Shown here: positions 1 to 8,651 of the stretch, piece by piece
Layout: each line of letters begins with the position of its first letter
Position numbering within the stretch: the stretch's first letter is position 1
Source: an uncultured Lachnospiraceae bacterium
GTDB taxonomy: Bacteria; Bacillota; Clostridia; Lachnospirales; Lachnospiraceae
Reading direction: 5' to 3'
Assembly (NCBI GenBank): GCA_910587085.1
Contig: CAJUMC010000045.1
Location: 1-25,880, forward strand
DNA length: 25,880 nucleotides
Notes under the pieces: model-generated
Told to the model about the DNA's origin: nothing
The model's database searches: none
Seen by the model: only the letters and a program-made list of their open reading frames with translations
Translations under genes and position numbers: made by a program

Positions 1-51
1 CCGGGCCTTTACCCTATTGGAATCAAGATTTTGAACTTGTTTCGCAATTAC
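1..51. other. Unidentified sequence beyond the HscC break
   Basis: These bases lie directly past the premature stop of the hsp70 gene, where the rest of its nucleotide-binding domain and the substrate-binding domain should be encoded. Neither strand gives a recognisable continuation of Hsp70. The junction could be a mobile-element insertion, a deletion end or an assembly edge; the sequence shown cannot decide between these. Confidence 0.4.
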
Positions 52-1122
52 CTACAGTTCCGTAAGAAAGCGCTTCACCACGCCAAGCCTCGAGGAGCCG
101 CCCACCATCACCAGATCCGTCAGGTCGGACACATGTGCCCCGGCATCCTTTAAGATATGCAGAAATAATTTTCGTATCTTTTTGAACAGCGGCATACAGA
201 TCTCAAAAAGGATATCATTGTTCAGCTTCGCATGGTAGCGCTTCCCGCTGACCTCAACCTCAATTTCTGTCTCTGTCTCCTGCTCGAGGCGGCGTTTCGC
301 AGCTTCTGCGCCCGAGATCAGTGCCGCGTATTCAGCGACGGTTAGAAAGATTTCCGCATTGCTCTCTGCCCCCTGCATATTCTGCATGCCGTCTGTCCGT
401 ATGCCGTTCCCGCTTTCCTGCGTCCTTATATTGTTCGTCCGCACGCCGTTTTCCGGTGCGTCCGGTACTGTGAGACCGTTTTCCCTGCAAAAATACTCCG
501 CGATCAGCCGGTCGATATCATCCCCGCCCAGATAATTGTCCCCTGTGACCGCCACAATCTCGATGATATTGTCAAAGCATTCGACAAAGGATAAATCCAG
601 CGTTCCGCCGCCGAAATCAAACACCAGGAGCGTCGCATCCTCCCCGCCGTATTGCGTGCGGTAGGCGAGCGCTGCCGCGGACGGCTCGTTGATCAGGCGC
701 TCCACTTTAAGCCCGGCAATCTTGGCCGCCTTTTTTGTGTCACTGCGCTGCTTGTCGTTAAAATACGCTGGGACGGTAATTACCGCCTCCTCAATCTCTT
801 CCGCAAGAAAATATTCGGCATTCCTGCGGATGCGCTCCAGCACCATGGCCGAAAGCTCCATCGGCGTGTAAGGCGTGTCTCCGAGACAATATTTTTTGTC
901 CGTCCCCATAAAGCGCTTAAAGGAGCAAACCGTATCTGCGCGGTGCGTTATCATGCGCTCCTTCGCCTCCTGACCGGCCACAAGCCCGCCCTCCCCGAGA
1001 AAGCTAACCACGCTCGGGAACAGCGTCTGCCCGTGCTCGTCGGTCACAAGCAGCACCTTTCCATCCTTCCAGGTTGCCGCCAGACTGTTTGTTGTTCCAA
1101 GATCGATCCCCAATATCGCCAT
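52..1122 (-). pseudogene. hscC: Truncated HscC-like Hsp70 chaperone (ATPase domain only)
   Basis: Cytoplasmic Hsp70-family ATPase, closest in feel to HscC. The 356-residue product has the phosphate-1 motif GIDLGTTNS (residues 5-13), the FKRFMGTDKKY stretch (69-79), VPAYFND (117-123), INEPSAAALAY (144-154), the phosphate-2 motif FDFGGGT (168-174) and the adenosine motif VGGSSR (340-345). It stops at RFLTEL, just where LGR and the rest of the nucleotide-binding domain should follow, so the substrate-binding domain is absent; HscC proteins are usually about 550-600 residues. Residues ~222-257 are an extra polar segment with NGVRTN and NGIRTD echoes. The start at 1122 is preferred over an in-frame ATG at 1152 because GGAGG sits 7 bases before it. 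It lies 35 bp after sdaAA, probably in one transcript. It may be a pseudogene or a gene cut by a mobile element. Confidence 0.75.
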
Positions 1123-1157
1123 TTTGCATCCTCCGTTTTTTGCAGCATTCATGAATC

Positions 1158-2030
1158 TTACATTTTCCCTGATAATTCATGCATAATCCGAATCCCGGTC
1201 GATGTGGCGGCAAGCCCTCCCTGCCCGGTTTCACGCACGCAGGACGGCATTGCAACCCCGATGCTGCGCATCGCGTCGATCACCTCATCCGGCGGAATTC
1301 TGCTTCTTATGCCCGCCATTGCCATATCTGCCGAGGTCAGTGCATTCACCGCGCCGATCACATTCCGTTTGACGCACGGTACCTCGACCAGCCCTGCCAC
1401 CGGGTCGCAGGCCAGCCCAAGCAGATTTTTCATCGCCATGGCAGCCGCATGGACAATTTCCTCCCCGCCTCCGCCCATCAGGTACGCCACGCCGCCCGCC
1501 GCCATCGCGGAGGCAGAACCGATCTCCGCCTGACAGCCGCCGGAAGCTCCCGCGATAAATGCGCGCCCCGCGATTACGCCGCCGATGCCGACCGCCACAT
1601 ACAGCGCCTCCACCATTTTTTCTTCCGGAAGGCCCCTGTCTTCCTCAAGCGTCAGGAATACGGCAGGCAACACGCCGCAGGCGCCCGCCGTCGGCGCGGC
1701 GACAATCCGTTTCATACAGGCGTTGGATTCCCCCATCTTGACTGCCTTTTCCATCACGGTTCCGATCAGCCCGCCGCAGAGCATGGCGCCCTTCTTCACC
1801 GCTTTTTCCAGCTTTTCTCCATCCCCTCCGGAAAGCCCGCTTCCGGAAAGCAGCGCCCCGTCATAGGCGGCATCCGCTTCTTTCATCGCGCGGTACATCC
1901 CCGCAAGCGTCGCAAACGATTCCTCCCTTGTTACATTCCTTTCCCGGCAGTCATCCGACAGGATAACTTCCCAGAACGGAACAGCTCCTTTCTTTGCCCG
2001 GTGCAATATCTCTTCCATTGATTTATGCAT
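1158..2030 (-). CDS. sdaAA: L-serine dehydratase, iron-sulfur-dependent, alpha subunit
   Basis: Catalytic subunit of the two-subunit oxygen-sensitive L-serine dehydratase, which deaminates L-serine to pyruvate and ammonia with a [4Fe-4S] cluster in the cytoplasm. The 290-residue product has the usual length. It shows the family's glycine/alanine-rich core: APTAGACGVLPA, GASGGCQAEIGSASAMAAGG and CDPVAGLVEVPCVKRN, which contain the conserved cysteines of the cluster region. The C-terminus RETGQGGLAATSTGIRI is also typical. The start MHKSMEE is preceded by AAAGGAT at a slightly long spacing of about 11 bases. The partner sdaAB is 192 bp upstream on the same strand. The truncated hscC follows after 35 bp. 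Confidence 0.95.
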   Translation of the reverse strand: MHKSMEEILHRAKKGAVPFWEVILSDDCRERNVTREESFATLAGMYRAMKEADAAYDGALLSGSGLSGGDGEKLEKAVKKGAMLCGGLIGTVMEKAVKMGESNACMKRIVAAPTAGACGVLPAVFLTLEEDRGLPEEKMVEALYVAVGIGGVIAGRAFIAGASGGCQAEIGSASAMAAGGVAYLMGGGGEEIVHAAAMAMKNLLGLACDPVAGLVEVPCVKRNVIGAVNALTSADMAMAGIRSRIPPDEVIDAMRSIGVAMPSCVRETGQGGLAATSTGIRIMHELSGKM

Positions 2031-2222
2031 AAATAGTAATATCCTTTCTGATAATTTTATTTCTTATATAAACTATATACTATATATTATTTGTTATTAT
2101 CTTTTTCTGCTTTTATGGCCGGTCCGACGGCAGAGCGGCGATGCCGGCAGCAGTGCCTGTCCGCTTTTCCCTTCTGGCTGATCCGCCGAGATATGTCCAT
2201 TCCCTCCGTCACCTCAGCTCTT
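2031..2222 (-). promoter_or_regulatory. AT-rich spacer between sdaAB and sdaAA
   Basis: This 192-bp gap is long for a within-operon spacer. Positions ~2055-2100 are a strongly AT-rich run of alternating TATA words in otherwise GC-rich DNA, which could hold a separate promoter for sdaAA on the minus strand. No -35/-10 pair stands out and no open frame is convincing. Confidence 0.3.
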
Positions 2223-2882
2223 TTACTTCAGACTCAGATAAGTCACCTTATTGATCCCCTCCAGATGCGCCAGCCAGCGGATGGACTCCTCCGGAACCTC
2301 CTGATCGCACTCCAGCACCATCACCGCATTGCCGCCCCGGGTATCCCGGTAAAGCTGCATCGTCGCGATATTGATGGACTTATGTGCCAGCATGGAGGTA
2401 ACTTCTGTTAAATGCCCGGGCTGATCCTGGTTATGCACAATCAGGGTCGGATAATCACCGCAAAAATTGGCGGTCAATCCGTCGATTTCACATATGCGCA
2501 CCTGTCCTCCGCCGATGGAAGCGGCCACGATCTCAAGCTCACGCCCCGATTCCCCCGTCAGTTCCAGCTTAACGGAATTCGGGTGGGCATCAATAAGCTC
2601 AATCCCGTCCACAATAAATTCCATGCCCCGTTCCTTCGCAATCTCAAAGCTCTGCGGTATCCGGATATCATCCACATGCAGCCCCAGCAGACCAGCCACA
2701 AGCGCCTTGTCCGTACCATGTCCCTTCCCCGTGGCCAGAAAGGAACCGTACAGATGGATTTTTGCTCTCTGAATCCCCTCCCCCATCAGCTTCCTTGATA
2801 TATAGCCGATTTTCACCGCTCCCGCCGTATGCGAGCTCGACGGCCCGACCATGATCGGACCGATAATATCCAACATATTCAT
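2223..2882 (-). CDS. sdaAB: L-serine dehydratase, iron-sulfur-dependent, beta subunit
   Basis: Beta subunit of the same L-serine dehydratase. The 219-residue protein opens with MNMLDIIGPIMVGPSSSHTA, the serine dehydratase beta-chain signature, and ends in an ACT domain from about residue 147 (PTLIVHNQDQPGHLTEVTSM onward), the small-molecule-binding fold common in amino-acid enzymes. The start is set by GGAGGAA four bases before the ATG. The open frame runs further upstream, but that part has no family similarity and crosses the promoter. It leads the sdaAB-sdaAA-hscC run. Confidence 0.95.
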   Translation of the reverse strand: MNMLDIIGPIMVGPSSSHTAGAVKIGYISRKLMGEGIQRAKIHLYGSFLATGKGHGTDKALVAGLLGLHVDDIRIPQSFEIAKERGMEFIVDGIELIDAHPNSVKLELTGESGRELEIVAASIGGGQVRICEIDGLTANFCGDYPTLIVHNQDQPGHLTEVTSMLAHKSINIATMQLYRDTRGGNAVMVLECDQEVPEESIRWLAHLEGINKVTYLSLK

Positions 2883-2966
2883 AAATTCCTCCGTGACATG
2901 CCGCAAATTTGAAAGGCAGCGGACTGCGCTCTGTTCCATGCCCTTTCCGGCATTTTTATGATATCT

Positions 2967-2995
2967 ATTATAATGCATCATATTCCCTGTTACAA
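2967..2995 (-). promoter_or_regulatory. Sigma-A type promoter of sdaAB
   Basis: Read on the minus strand, TTGTAA (2990-2995) and TATAAT (2967-2972) are separated by exactly 17 bases, close to the vegetative consensus. The predicted leader to the sdaAB start is about 75-80 bases. This also argues against the longer in-frame upstream start. Confidence 0.75.
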
Positions 2996-3070
2996 TCGAA
3001 ATATATCCCTGCTGTAAAACACTGCGGAATATCACCCTGCTGATTTCTGCCTGCGCCGCGCAGACAAACC

Positions 3071-3096
3071 AGGCGGGAAGCAAATGCTTCCCGCCT
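3071..3096. terminator. Strong hairpin between the surface-protein gene and sdaAB
   Basis: A perfect 11-bp stem, AGGCGGGAAGC (3071-3081) with its complement (3086-3096), closes a 4-base loop. It lies 72 bp past the stop of the minus-strand surface-protein gene. The T-rich tail is better on the plus strand (TGTTTTGTT) than on the minus strand (GGTTTGTC), so termination of the minus-strand gene may be partial. Confidence 0.65.
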
Positions 3097-3167
3097 GTTT
3101 TGTTCTCCCTGCCTTTATAAAGCCAAGCTTCGTTTTTCTGCAGCATAAAGCTTTCTTCTGCGTCCGG

Positions 3168-4211
3168 TCAGATATCATCATATTCGCGCTTTTTTAATGC
3201 AAATATTACAAAACCGGTCGCAATCACTGCCACAACTGCCACAATTGCCGCCATTACCGGAAAAATGGAATGCGCCTCATACTCCACAGAGCTGATGTCA
3301 AACAGCTCGACCTTGACATCCGCGATCCCGGCAGTTATATCCATTCCGCCGGTCTGCTCGCTTTTCATATCGACACTTCCGCCGAGCAGCTCTACAAGCG
3401 CTTTATCCGCCTGAAGCTGATCAAACAGAACCGTGCCGTCCATCAGCCGGAAGCTCACCTCGGAAAGATTGATGTTTGCTTCGTCCGAGCCGGCTGTATT
3501 CCACCAGGCACCGTAGCCGAAATAGAGCTTCTGCGCCCCGGCCAGCCATTCCAGCACCGGCGCAAAATCGGACTCCGGCGTGAAATCGCCGGCCGCGGCT
3601 TTTATGTCGCCAAGAATTGTCTGATCATAGCAGAGCACATTGTCGGCATACACCGCAAAACCGGTCGGCAGCATTTCAATCCGGATCTTCGCGCCGCTCT
3701 TGATATAATCGGTCACAATCGTGTAATTATACAGATTTGCATCAAAATACCCGCCGAAATTCGCACTGTTGAAGCCGAAGTAGGAACCCGGTGTAAAATA
3801 GATGCGCCCGTCATAGTCATCCGTGCCGACGATGGCAAAGATCGTGCTGAGCACATGCACCTCCCAGGTCGGCTTTGCATAAAACTCAAATACGGCGCCC
3901 TGCGAAGTATCCTTTCCGAAAAACGGGTTGTCAAACTCGTAAACCGGCGTAAATTCCCCCGTCTCCTGCCCGTGAAGAGACAGATCAATCACCTCGACGT
4001 CAACGTAATTATCCTTGTTGATCGCGAAAGGATTTTCCGGTGCAGGCGAAGCTTCCCCTTCTCCTGTCTCCGGAGCGGTCTCTTCGTCCTCCATCCCGCC
4101 CGGATTCTCAACGGCAGCGCCGTCTTCCGGAAGCGCTGCAGCCGACGCGCTGATCGCCGGAGCGAAGGTCAGCAGCGCGGCAAAGATCAAAGACAATATT
4201 TTCTTTCTCAT
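3168..4211 (-). CDS. Secreted, membrane-anchored protein of unknown function
   Basis: I do not recognise a named family. The 347-residue product has an N-terminal signal peptide (RKK, then a hydrophobic run to about residue 20, with an ASAAA-type cleavage site near 23-26) and an acidic, Glu/Pro-rich linker at about 30-65. A ~250-residue aromatic-rich domain follows, then a C-terminal membrane helix (~317-339) with a short KKREYDD cytoplasmic tail. The middle region (YFTPGSYFGF, then NYTIVTDYIKSG and FAVYADNVL) resembles a concanavalin/LamG-like beta sandwich, but that is a guess from texture. The start at 4211 is chosen for the AGAGG four bases upstream; an in-frame ATG 12 bases earlier is possible. 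It follows the chemotaxis receptor gene by 85 bp without an obvious terminator, so they may be co-transcribed. Confidence 0.8.
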   Translation of the reverse strand: MRKKILSLIFAALLTFAPAISASAAALPEDGAAVENPGGMEDEETAPETGEGEASPAPENPFAINKDNYVDVEVIDLSLHGQETGEFTPVYEFDNPFFGKDTSQGAVFEFYAKPTWEVHVLSTIFAIVGTDDYDGRIYFTPGSYFGFNSANFGGYFDANLYNYTIVTDYIKSGAKIRIEMLPTGFAVYADNVLCYDQTILGDIKAAAGDFTPESDFAPVLEWLAGAQKLYFGYGAWWNTAGSDEANINLSEVSFRLMDGTVLFDQLQADKALVELLGGSVDMKSEQTGGMDITAGIADVKVELFDISSVEYEAHSIFPVMAAIVAVVAVIATGFVIFALKKREYDDI

Positions 4212-4296
4212 GTTTCCTCTCATTCCGCCGCACAAGCGGCTTTTGCTGTATGAAATCCCCGCCGTACAGGCGGCATACTTCCGTTCCGTTTCCGCC

Positions 4297-6006
4297 CTAC
4301 AGCTTTGCAAAAGCATCCGACTGCTGATTCAGGTTCCGGACAATGCGGGCGCTGGCCTCCACGTTTCCATACACCTGGTTGATCTGCTCGACAAGGCTCG
4401 CCGTGCTGCCCGCGGAAAGGTTGATGCCCTGGTTGCATTCCTCCACCGCCTCGGCGATGCGGCTCATCTGCTGCACCATATTTCCGATCATGGAATTCAG
4501 GCCGTCCATTCTGGTGTGGCAGTCGTCCACTGCCCCGCTGACCCGATCCGCCTCCTCGCGGTAATGTCTGCCCTCAACCGCATGGCTGTCGTAATCCGGC
4601 AGAACCGTTTCGGAAATATATCGCATAATTTCGTTCGCATTCGCGCTCAGCTCGCCCACGGCGCTGATTACAATGCTGTTGATATTCTGGATCTTGTTTG
4701 CCGTCTCGCGGCTGCTGTCGGCAAGCTGGCGGATCTCCTCCGCGACAACGGCAAAGCCGCGCCCGACGTCCCCGGCCCGCGCCGCCTCGATCGACGCGTT
4801 CAGCGCAAGCAGATTGGTCTGCTGCGAAATGCTCAGAATCTCATTTGTCAGCTCGTTTACGCTGTCCACGCTCCGGCTGTTCTCAATGGCCCTGTTCAGC
4901 CGCTCCATAATATTTTCCACCATGCCGGTCGCCTGGTTTTTATTTTCGACCGCGGATTTTTCCATCTGCTCGGCGCGCTGCCTCATCTGGGTGGTGCTCT
5001 GCTGAATCTGCCTTGTGACTTCCGCCACGCGTCCCACATTCTCGCCGACTGAGCCGGCCTGATCATTCATATCGTTGACCGTCGTGGTAATATTATCCAT
5101 CGTAGCGGCAATCTCCTGCGCGGACGCAGAAATGTCTCCCGAATCCTCGTTGGCCTTGTGTATGCTCTCATTGACACTGACAAACGCGCGGTCAAGCTCC
5201 CCTGCGGAGGAAACAATATTTCCCATAATATTCTGCAACGTCGCAATAAACAGGTTTACGCCGCGCACAAGCCGGCCCACCTCGTCCCCCGTGCGGATCG
5301 GAATGCGCTCCGTCAGATCTCCGCTCTTGTTATCTATCTTGCCGATAATCTCCCGGAGCTTCTTTTCATAACCAATGGCCGGCACAATAAGCGTATGGGT
5401 AACAATTATAATATTCATGAGCATGATAATCAGCGTGATCGCCATCATGCCGTAGGTCAGCACGGTAGCGTTGCTGTAAATCTCGTTCTGCTTCCCGACA
5501 GCAATGCCGATGTTTTCCTGCTCTTTTGTAATCATCGCGGATACCTTTTCGTCCAGCCGGTCAAAAATATCGGCCAGAACGCCGTTCACCCGCGCAGCGA
5601 CCTCCCTGGTGTTGTTCATGGTGCTCAGCTGGAGTGTCTCGTTGAATTTCTGCAGATACTCCTCCTCGATGGCAAGCAGCTCCTGATAGGACGCCTTGTC
5701 CCCCAGCTTGCCGTACTGCGCTATGTACGCCTTCAATGTTGCGGCTGCAATACTGATCTTCTCCTCGACTCTCTGCTTGTCCTCCCGCGTATTCATAATA
5801 CTGTGGTTGAGCAGAAGCTGCTGCAGCTCCTCCAGCTTTGCCGACATCGCATCCAGCAAAATAATCACCGGCACATTCTGAGCTGCAATTTCGTTTCCTG
5901 CATTCCCAAGCCGCTTCAGGCACGCCATGCTCAGGAAGGAGGAAATGACGCTGACCGCAACAATCAGCAGAAGAGGTACGATCACCTTTGATTTTAAGCT
6001 CTTCAT
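4297..6006 (-). CDS. Methyl-accepting chemotaxis protein
   Basis: Transmembrane chemoreceptor that passes signals to CheW/CheA. The 569-residue protein has membrane helix 1 at ~8-29, a ~150-residue helical extracellular sensor of four-helix-bundle type, membrane helix 2 at ~181-203, a HAMP linker at ~204-258 (DLTERIPIRTGDEVGRLVRG) and a long cytoplasmic coiled coil. The highly conserved signalling hairpin tip is at ~392-424 (SISQQTNLLALNASIEAARA then GRGFAVVAEEIRQLAD). The small sensor has no Cache or PAS features, so the ligand cannot be named. No che or flagellar genes are in the window. An extended -10 promoter and a palindrome lie upstream at 6071-6112. Confidence 0.93.
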   Translation of the reverse strand: MKSLKSKVIVPLLLIVAVSVISSFLSMACLKRLGNAGNEIAAQNVPVIILLDAMSAKLEELQQLLLNHSIMNTREDKQRVEEKISIAAATLKAYIAQYGKLGDKASYQELLAIEEEYLQKFNETLQLSTMNNTREVAARVNGVLADIFDRLDEKVSAMITKEQENIGIAVGKQNEIYSNATVLTYGMMAITLIIMLMNIIIVTHTLIVPAIGYEKKLREIIGKIDNKSGDLTERIPIRTGDEVGRLVRGVNLFIATLQNIMGNIVSSAGELDRAFVSVNESIHKANEDSGDISASAQEIAATMDNITTTVNDMNDQAGSVGENVGRVAEVTRQIQQSTTQMRQRAEQMEKSAVENKNQATGMVENIMERLNRAIENSRSVDSVNELTNEILSISQQTNLLALNASIEAARAGDVGRGFAVVAEEIRQLADSSRETANKIQNINSIVISAVGELSANANEIMRYISETVLPDYDSHAVEGRHYREEADRVSGAVDDCHTRMDGLNSMIGNMVQQMSRIAEAVEECNQGINLSAGSTASLVEQINQVYGNVEASARIVRNLNQQSDAFAKL

Positions 6007-6070
6007 TGATCCATATCCCTTTCACATATAGTATTTTTTCCCGCCCCGCAGTTCTCAGGCGGATGATGCA

Positions 6071-6112
6071 GAGTCCCGGCAGATCAAAGATCCCCGGGAC
6101 TCCATTATACCA
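6071..6112 (-). promoter_or_regulatory. Extended -10 promoter with start-site palindrome, chemoreceptor gene
   Basis: On the minus strand TGGTATAAT (6104-6112) is an extended -10 element; the -35 is weak. Overlapping the likely transcription start is an imperfect palindrome with 9-bp arms, GAGTCCCGG (6071-6079) and CCGGGACTC (6094-6102), and inner GATC/GATC. Neither side has a T-run, so an operator is more likely than a terminator. It could also act as a weak terminator for leuD. Confidence 0.45.
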
Positions 6113-6144
6113 TATTCAATTCCAGATTTCTACAGGCTTTTGAT

Positions 6145-6636
6145 TTATTCTCTTTTTTGATTGATATAATTCATCAAACCTTCCGCCTGAATAATTTTCT
6201 GCATAAATTCCGGGAACGCCTGCCCCCGGAATTCTTTTCCTGTCGTACAGTCGCGGATAATCCCGGTATCAAAATCAATTTCTACCTGATCCCCCGCCTG
6301 AATGGCGGCTGCCGCCTCCGGACATTCAATGATCGGAAGCCCGATGTTGATCGCATTGCGGTAGAATATTCTGGCAAAGGTCTCCGCAATGACGCAGGAG
6401 ATCCCCGAAGCCTTGATGGCAATCGGCGCGTGCTCTCTCGAGGATCCGCAGCCGAAGTTTTTGTTTGCCACCATAATATCACCCGGCTTTACGCGGCTGA
6501 CAAAGCCGGCGTCAATATCCTCCATACACTTTTTTGCCAGCTCCTTCGGATCGGAGGAGTTCAGATATCTCGCCGGAATTATAACATCCGTGTCCACATT
6601 ATCGCCGTATTTATGCACTGTACCAAACGCTTTCAT
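6145..6636 (-). CDS. leuD: 3-isopropylmalate dehydratase, small subunit
   Basis: Small (swivel-domain) subunit of isopropylmalate isomerase, which converts 2-isopropylmalate to 3-isopropylmalate in leucine synthesis. The 163 residues match the compact clostridial/archaeal LeuD type. The start KAFGTVHKYGDNVDTDVIIP and the substrate-loop motif NFGCGSSREHAP are diagnostic, followed by ETFARIFYRNAINIGLP. AAGAGG lies 8 bases before the ATG. It is the last gene of the leucine cluster, 210 bp after leuC; I see no gene or clear signal in that spacer. Confidence 0.96.
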   Translation of the reverse strand: MKAFGTVHKYGDNVDTDVIIPARYLNSSDPKELAKKCMEDIDAGFVSRVKPGDIMVANKNFGCGSSREHAPIAIKASGISCVIAETFARIFYRNAINIGLPIIECPEAAAAIQAGDQVEIDFDTGIIRDCTTGKEFRGQAFPEFMQKIIQAEGLMNYINQKRE

Positions 6637-6846
6637 AGATTATACCTCTTTCCTGCTCTGTCCGCGCCGGGGATTTCAGAGCTGCCTGTCATACTGTTCC
6701 CTATTTTCCCGCCGTCCCGAATGCAGCCGTGGGTCAGCAGGATGGCACATAATATTTTGTTTCCCCGGAGGATTGTCCGGCTCCCAGTCCCGGTCAGCGG
6801 ATATGCCGCATCGTTTTTTCCGGGCTGCGCCTTCATCCGCATTTTC

Positions 6847-8112
6847 CTAAAGCCCGAGCTGCGACGGCTCGCTGATTTTTCCGGTGACGGCACTGGCCGC
6901 GGCCACGGCCGGACTCGCGAGATAAACCTCCGATTCCGTATGCCCCATGCGCCCGACAAAGTTCCGGTTCGTCGTGGAAACCGCCCGCTCTCCCGCTGCC
7001 AGTATGCCCATGTGCCCTCCCAGACACGGCCCGCAGGTCGGCGTGCTCACGATGCAGCCCGCCTCGATAAAGGTTTTCAAAAGTCCCTCCTCCATCGCCT
7101 GAAGATAGATTGCCTGCGTTGCCGGGATCACGATGGCACGCACGCCGTCTGCAACCTTCCGGCCCGCCAGCACGGCCGCGGCCGCTCTCATATCGCTGAT
7201 GCGTCCGTTCGTGCAGGAACCGATCACTACCTGGTCGATTTTTACCTCTCCGCTCTCCCGCACGGTCTTCGTATTTTCCGGCAGATGAGGGAACGCGACG
7301 GTAGGCTCGAGCGCACTTAAATCAATGGTATAGGTTTCGTCATAGACGGCGTCCTCATCCGCCTCAAACACCCGATAAGGCTTTTCGGAATGCTCCTTCA
7401 TGTACTCAATCGTCTTCTCGTCCACCGGGAAAATGCCGTTTTTCGCGCCGGCCTCAATCGCCATGTTCGCGATGGTGAAGCGGTCGTCCATCGAAAGGCT
7501 CGATACCCCGTCCCCGGCAAACTCCATTGAGCGGTAAAGAGCACCGTCCACGCCGATCATTCCGATTATATGAAGGATTACATCCTTGCCGGACACCCAC
7601 GGCGAAAGTGTTCCTGTGAGAACAAATTTCACCGCGGACGGAACCTTGAACCAAGCCTTGCCGGTAATCATCCCGGCCCCCATATCCGTGCTGCCCACAC
7701 CGGTCGAAAATGCTCCGAGCGCTCCGTAGGTGCAGGTGTGCGAGTCCGCTCCGATGCAGACATCCCCCGCCACAACCAGTCCCTTCTCCGGAAGCAGCGC
7801 GTGCTCGATGCCCATCTGCCCGACCTCGAAATAATTCGTTATGCCGTGCTCCTTGGCATACTCCCGCACGCATTTGCAGTGCTCCGCCGATTTAATATCC
7901 TTGTTCGGCGCAAAGTGATCCGGCACAAGAGCAATTTTATCCTTGTCAAACACCGTCTTTTTGTTCAGTTTTGCCACCTCGTGAATGGCCACCGGCCCCG
8001 TAATGTCGTTCGCCAGCACCATGTCCAGGTCGGCCTCGATCAGCTGGCCGGCCTCCACAAAATCAAGCCCCGCGTGGGCGGCAAGAATTTTCTGCGTCAT
8101 CGTCATACCCAT
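6847..8112 (-). CDS. leuC: 3-isopropylmalate dehydratase, large subunit
   Basis: Large, aconitase-like [4Fe-4S] subunit of isopropylmalate isomerase. The 421-residue length fits the short LeuC/HacA type. Visible motifs are GADSHTCTYGALGAFSTGVG, VIGSCTNGRISDMRAAA and TPTCGPCLGGHMGILAAGER, which hold the three cluster-ligand cysteines. AGGAGG precedes the start MGMTMTQ by about 10 bases. A 175-bp spacer with no recognisable gene separates it from the small membrane-protein gene upstream. Confidence 0.96.
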   Translation of the reverse strand: MGMTMTQKILAAHAGLDFVEAGQLIEADLDMVLANDITGPVAIHEVAKLNKKTVFDKDKIALVPDHFAPNKDIKSAEHCKCVREYAKEHGITNYFEVGQMGIEHALLPEKGLVVAGDVCIGADSHTCTYGALGAFSTGVGSTDMGAGMITGKAWFKVPSAVKFVLTGTLSPWVSGKDVILHIIGMIGVDGALYRSMEFAGDGVSSLSMDDRFTIANMAIEAGAKNGIFPVDEKTIEYMKEHSEKPYRVFEADEDAVYDETYTIDLSALEPTVAFPHLPENTKTVRESGEVKIDQVVIGSCTNGRISDMRAAAAVLAGRKVADGVRAIVIPATQAIYLQAMEEGLLKTFIEAGCIVSTPTCGPCLGGHMGILAAGERAVSTTNRNFVGRMGHTESEVYLASPAVAAASAVTGKISEPSQLGL

Positions 8113-8287
8113 AAAAATCTATCCTCCTGTCAATCATTCCGAATCGGGACGGGATCGGCCGACCCTTCTGCCCGTCCGGGCACGCGGCATTTCCGCCTTG
8201 CACTCAGCCGCCCGGGCGCCCGCGCTTCTGGCAGATCCATGCACCGGAACCTCCTGCCGTGCAGAGCAGGCCCGGCGCGGCAGCTTC

Positions 8288-8650
8288 CTACAGCACCATT
8301 CTCATCATGCTCATAAAAAGCAGGAAAAACGCCAGCCCCGTGACAAACGGAAGCGTAGGAAATTTTTCCTCTGCCGGCATCGGCTGCCTCATCCGCGCCA
8401 TGCGGTTCTTTTTCATAAAATACAGAAATACTTCGAAAAAGATTGCAAAATAGCCGAACAGCTCAATATACGCAAGAATATTCACCGCGATAACCACGGC
8501 GAGCTTCCCGCTGGACAGGGTTATCTCGGCACCCTCGCCGGCCTGCTCCTGCGCCGCTGCGATAAAGCCGGCTCCCAGGTTCGCCAGCATGAAAAAAACA
8601 ATTGTCGTAAAACTGTAAATCAGTGACGAAAGCCGGATCAGCTTCGCCAT
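8288..8650 (-). CDS. Small three-helix membrane protein inside the leucine cluster
   Basis: I do not recognise this family. The 120-residue product has three hydrophobic segments, at ~10-33, ~50-79 (long and probably tilted) and ~99-119. A basic loop at 80-98 (KKNRMARMRQ) suggests a cytoplasmic middle loop. Its ATG begins one base after the leuB stop, and GGAAAG inside the leuB end serves as a plausible ribosome site, so translation is probably coupled to leuB. No catalytic motif is visible. Its place between leuB and leuC hints at a link to branched-chain amino-acid metabolism or export, but that is inference only. Confidence 0.75.
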   Translation of the reverse strand: MAKLIRLSSLIYSFTTIVFFMLANLGAGFIAAAQEQAGEGAEITLSSGKLAVVIAVNILAYIELFGYFAIFFEVFLYFMKKNRMARMRQPMPAEEKFPTLPFVTGLAFFLLFMSMMRMVL

Positions 8651-8651
8651 A

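Noticed and set aside
3270..5052. Plus-strand frames opposite the surface-protein and chemoreceptor genes
   Set aside because: Shadow frames; the minus-strand products have clear signal peptide, HAMP and signalling motifs.
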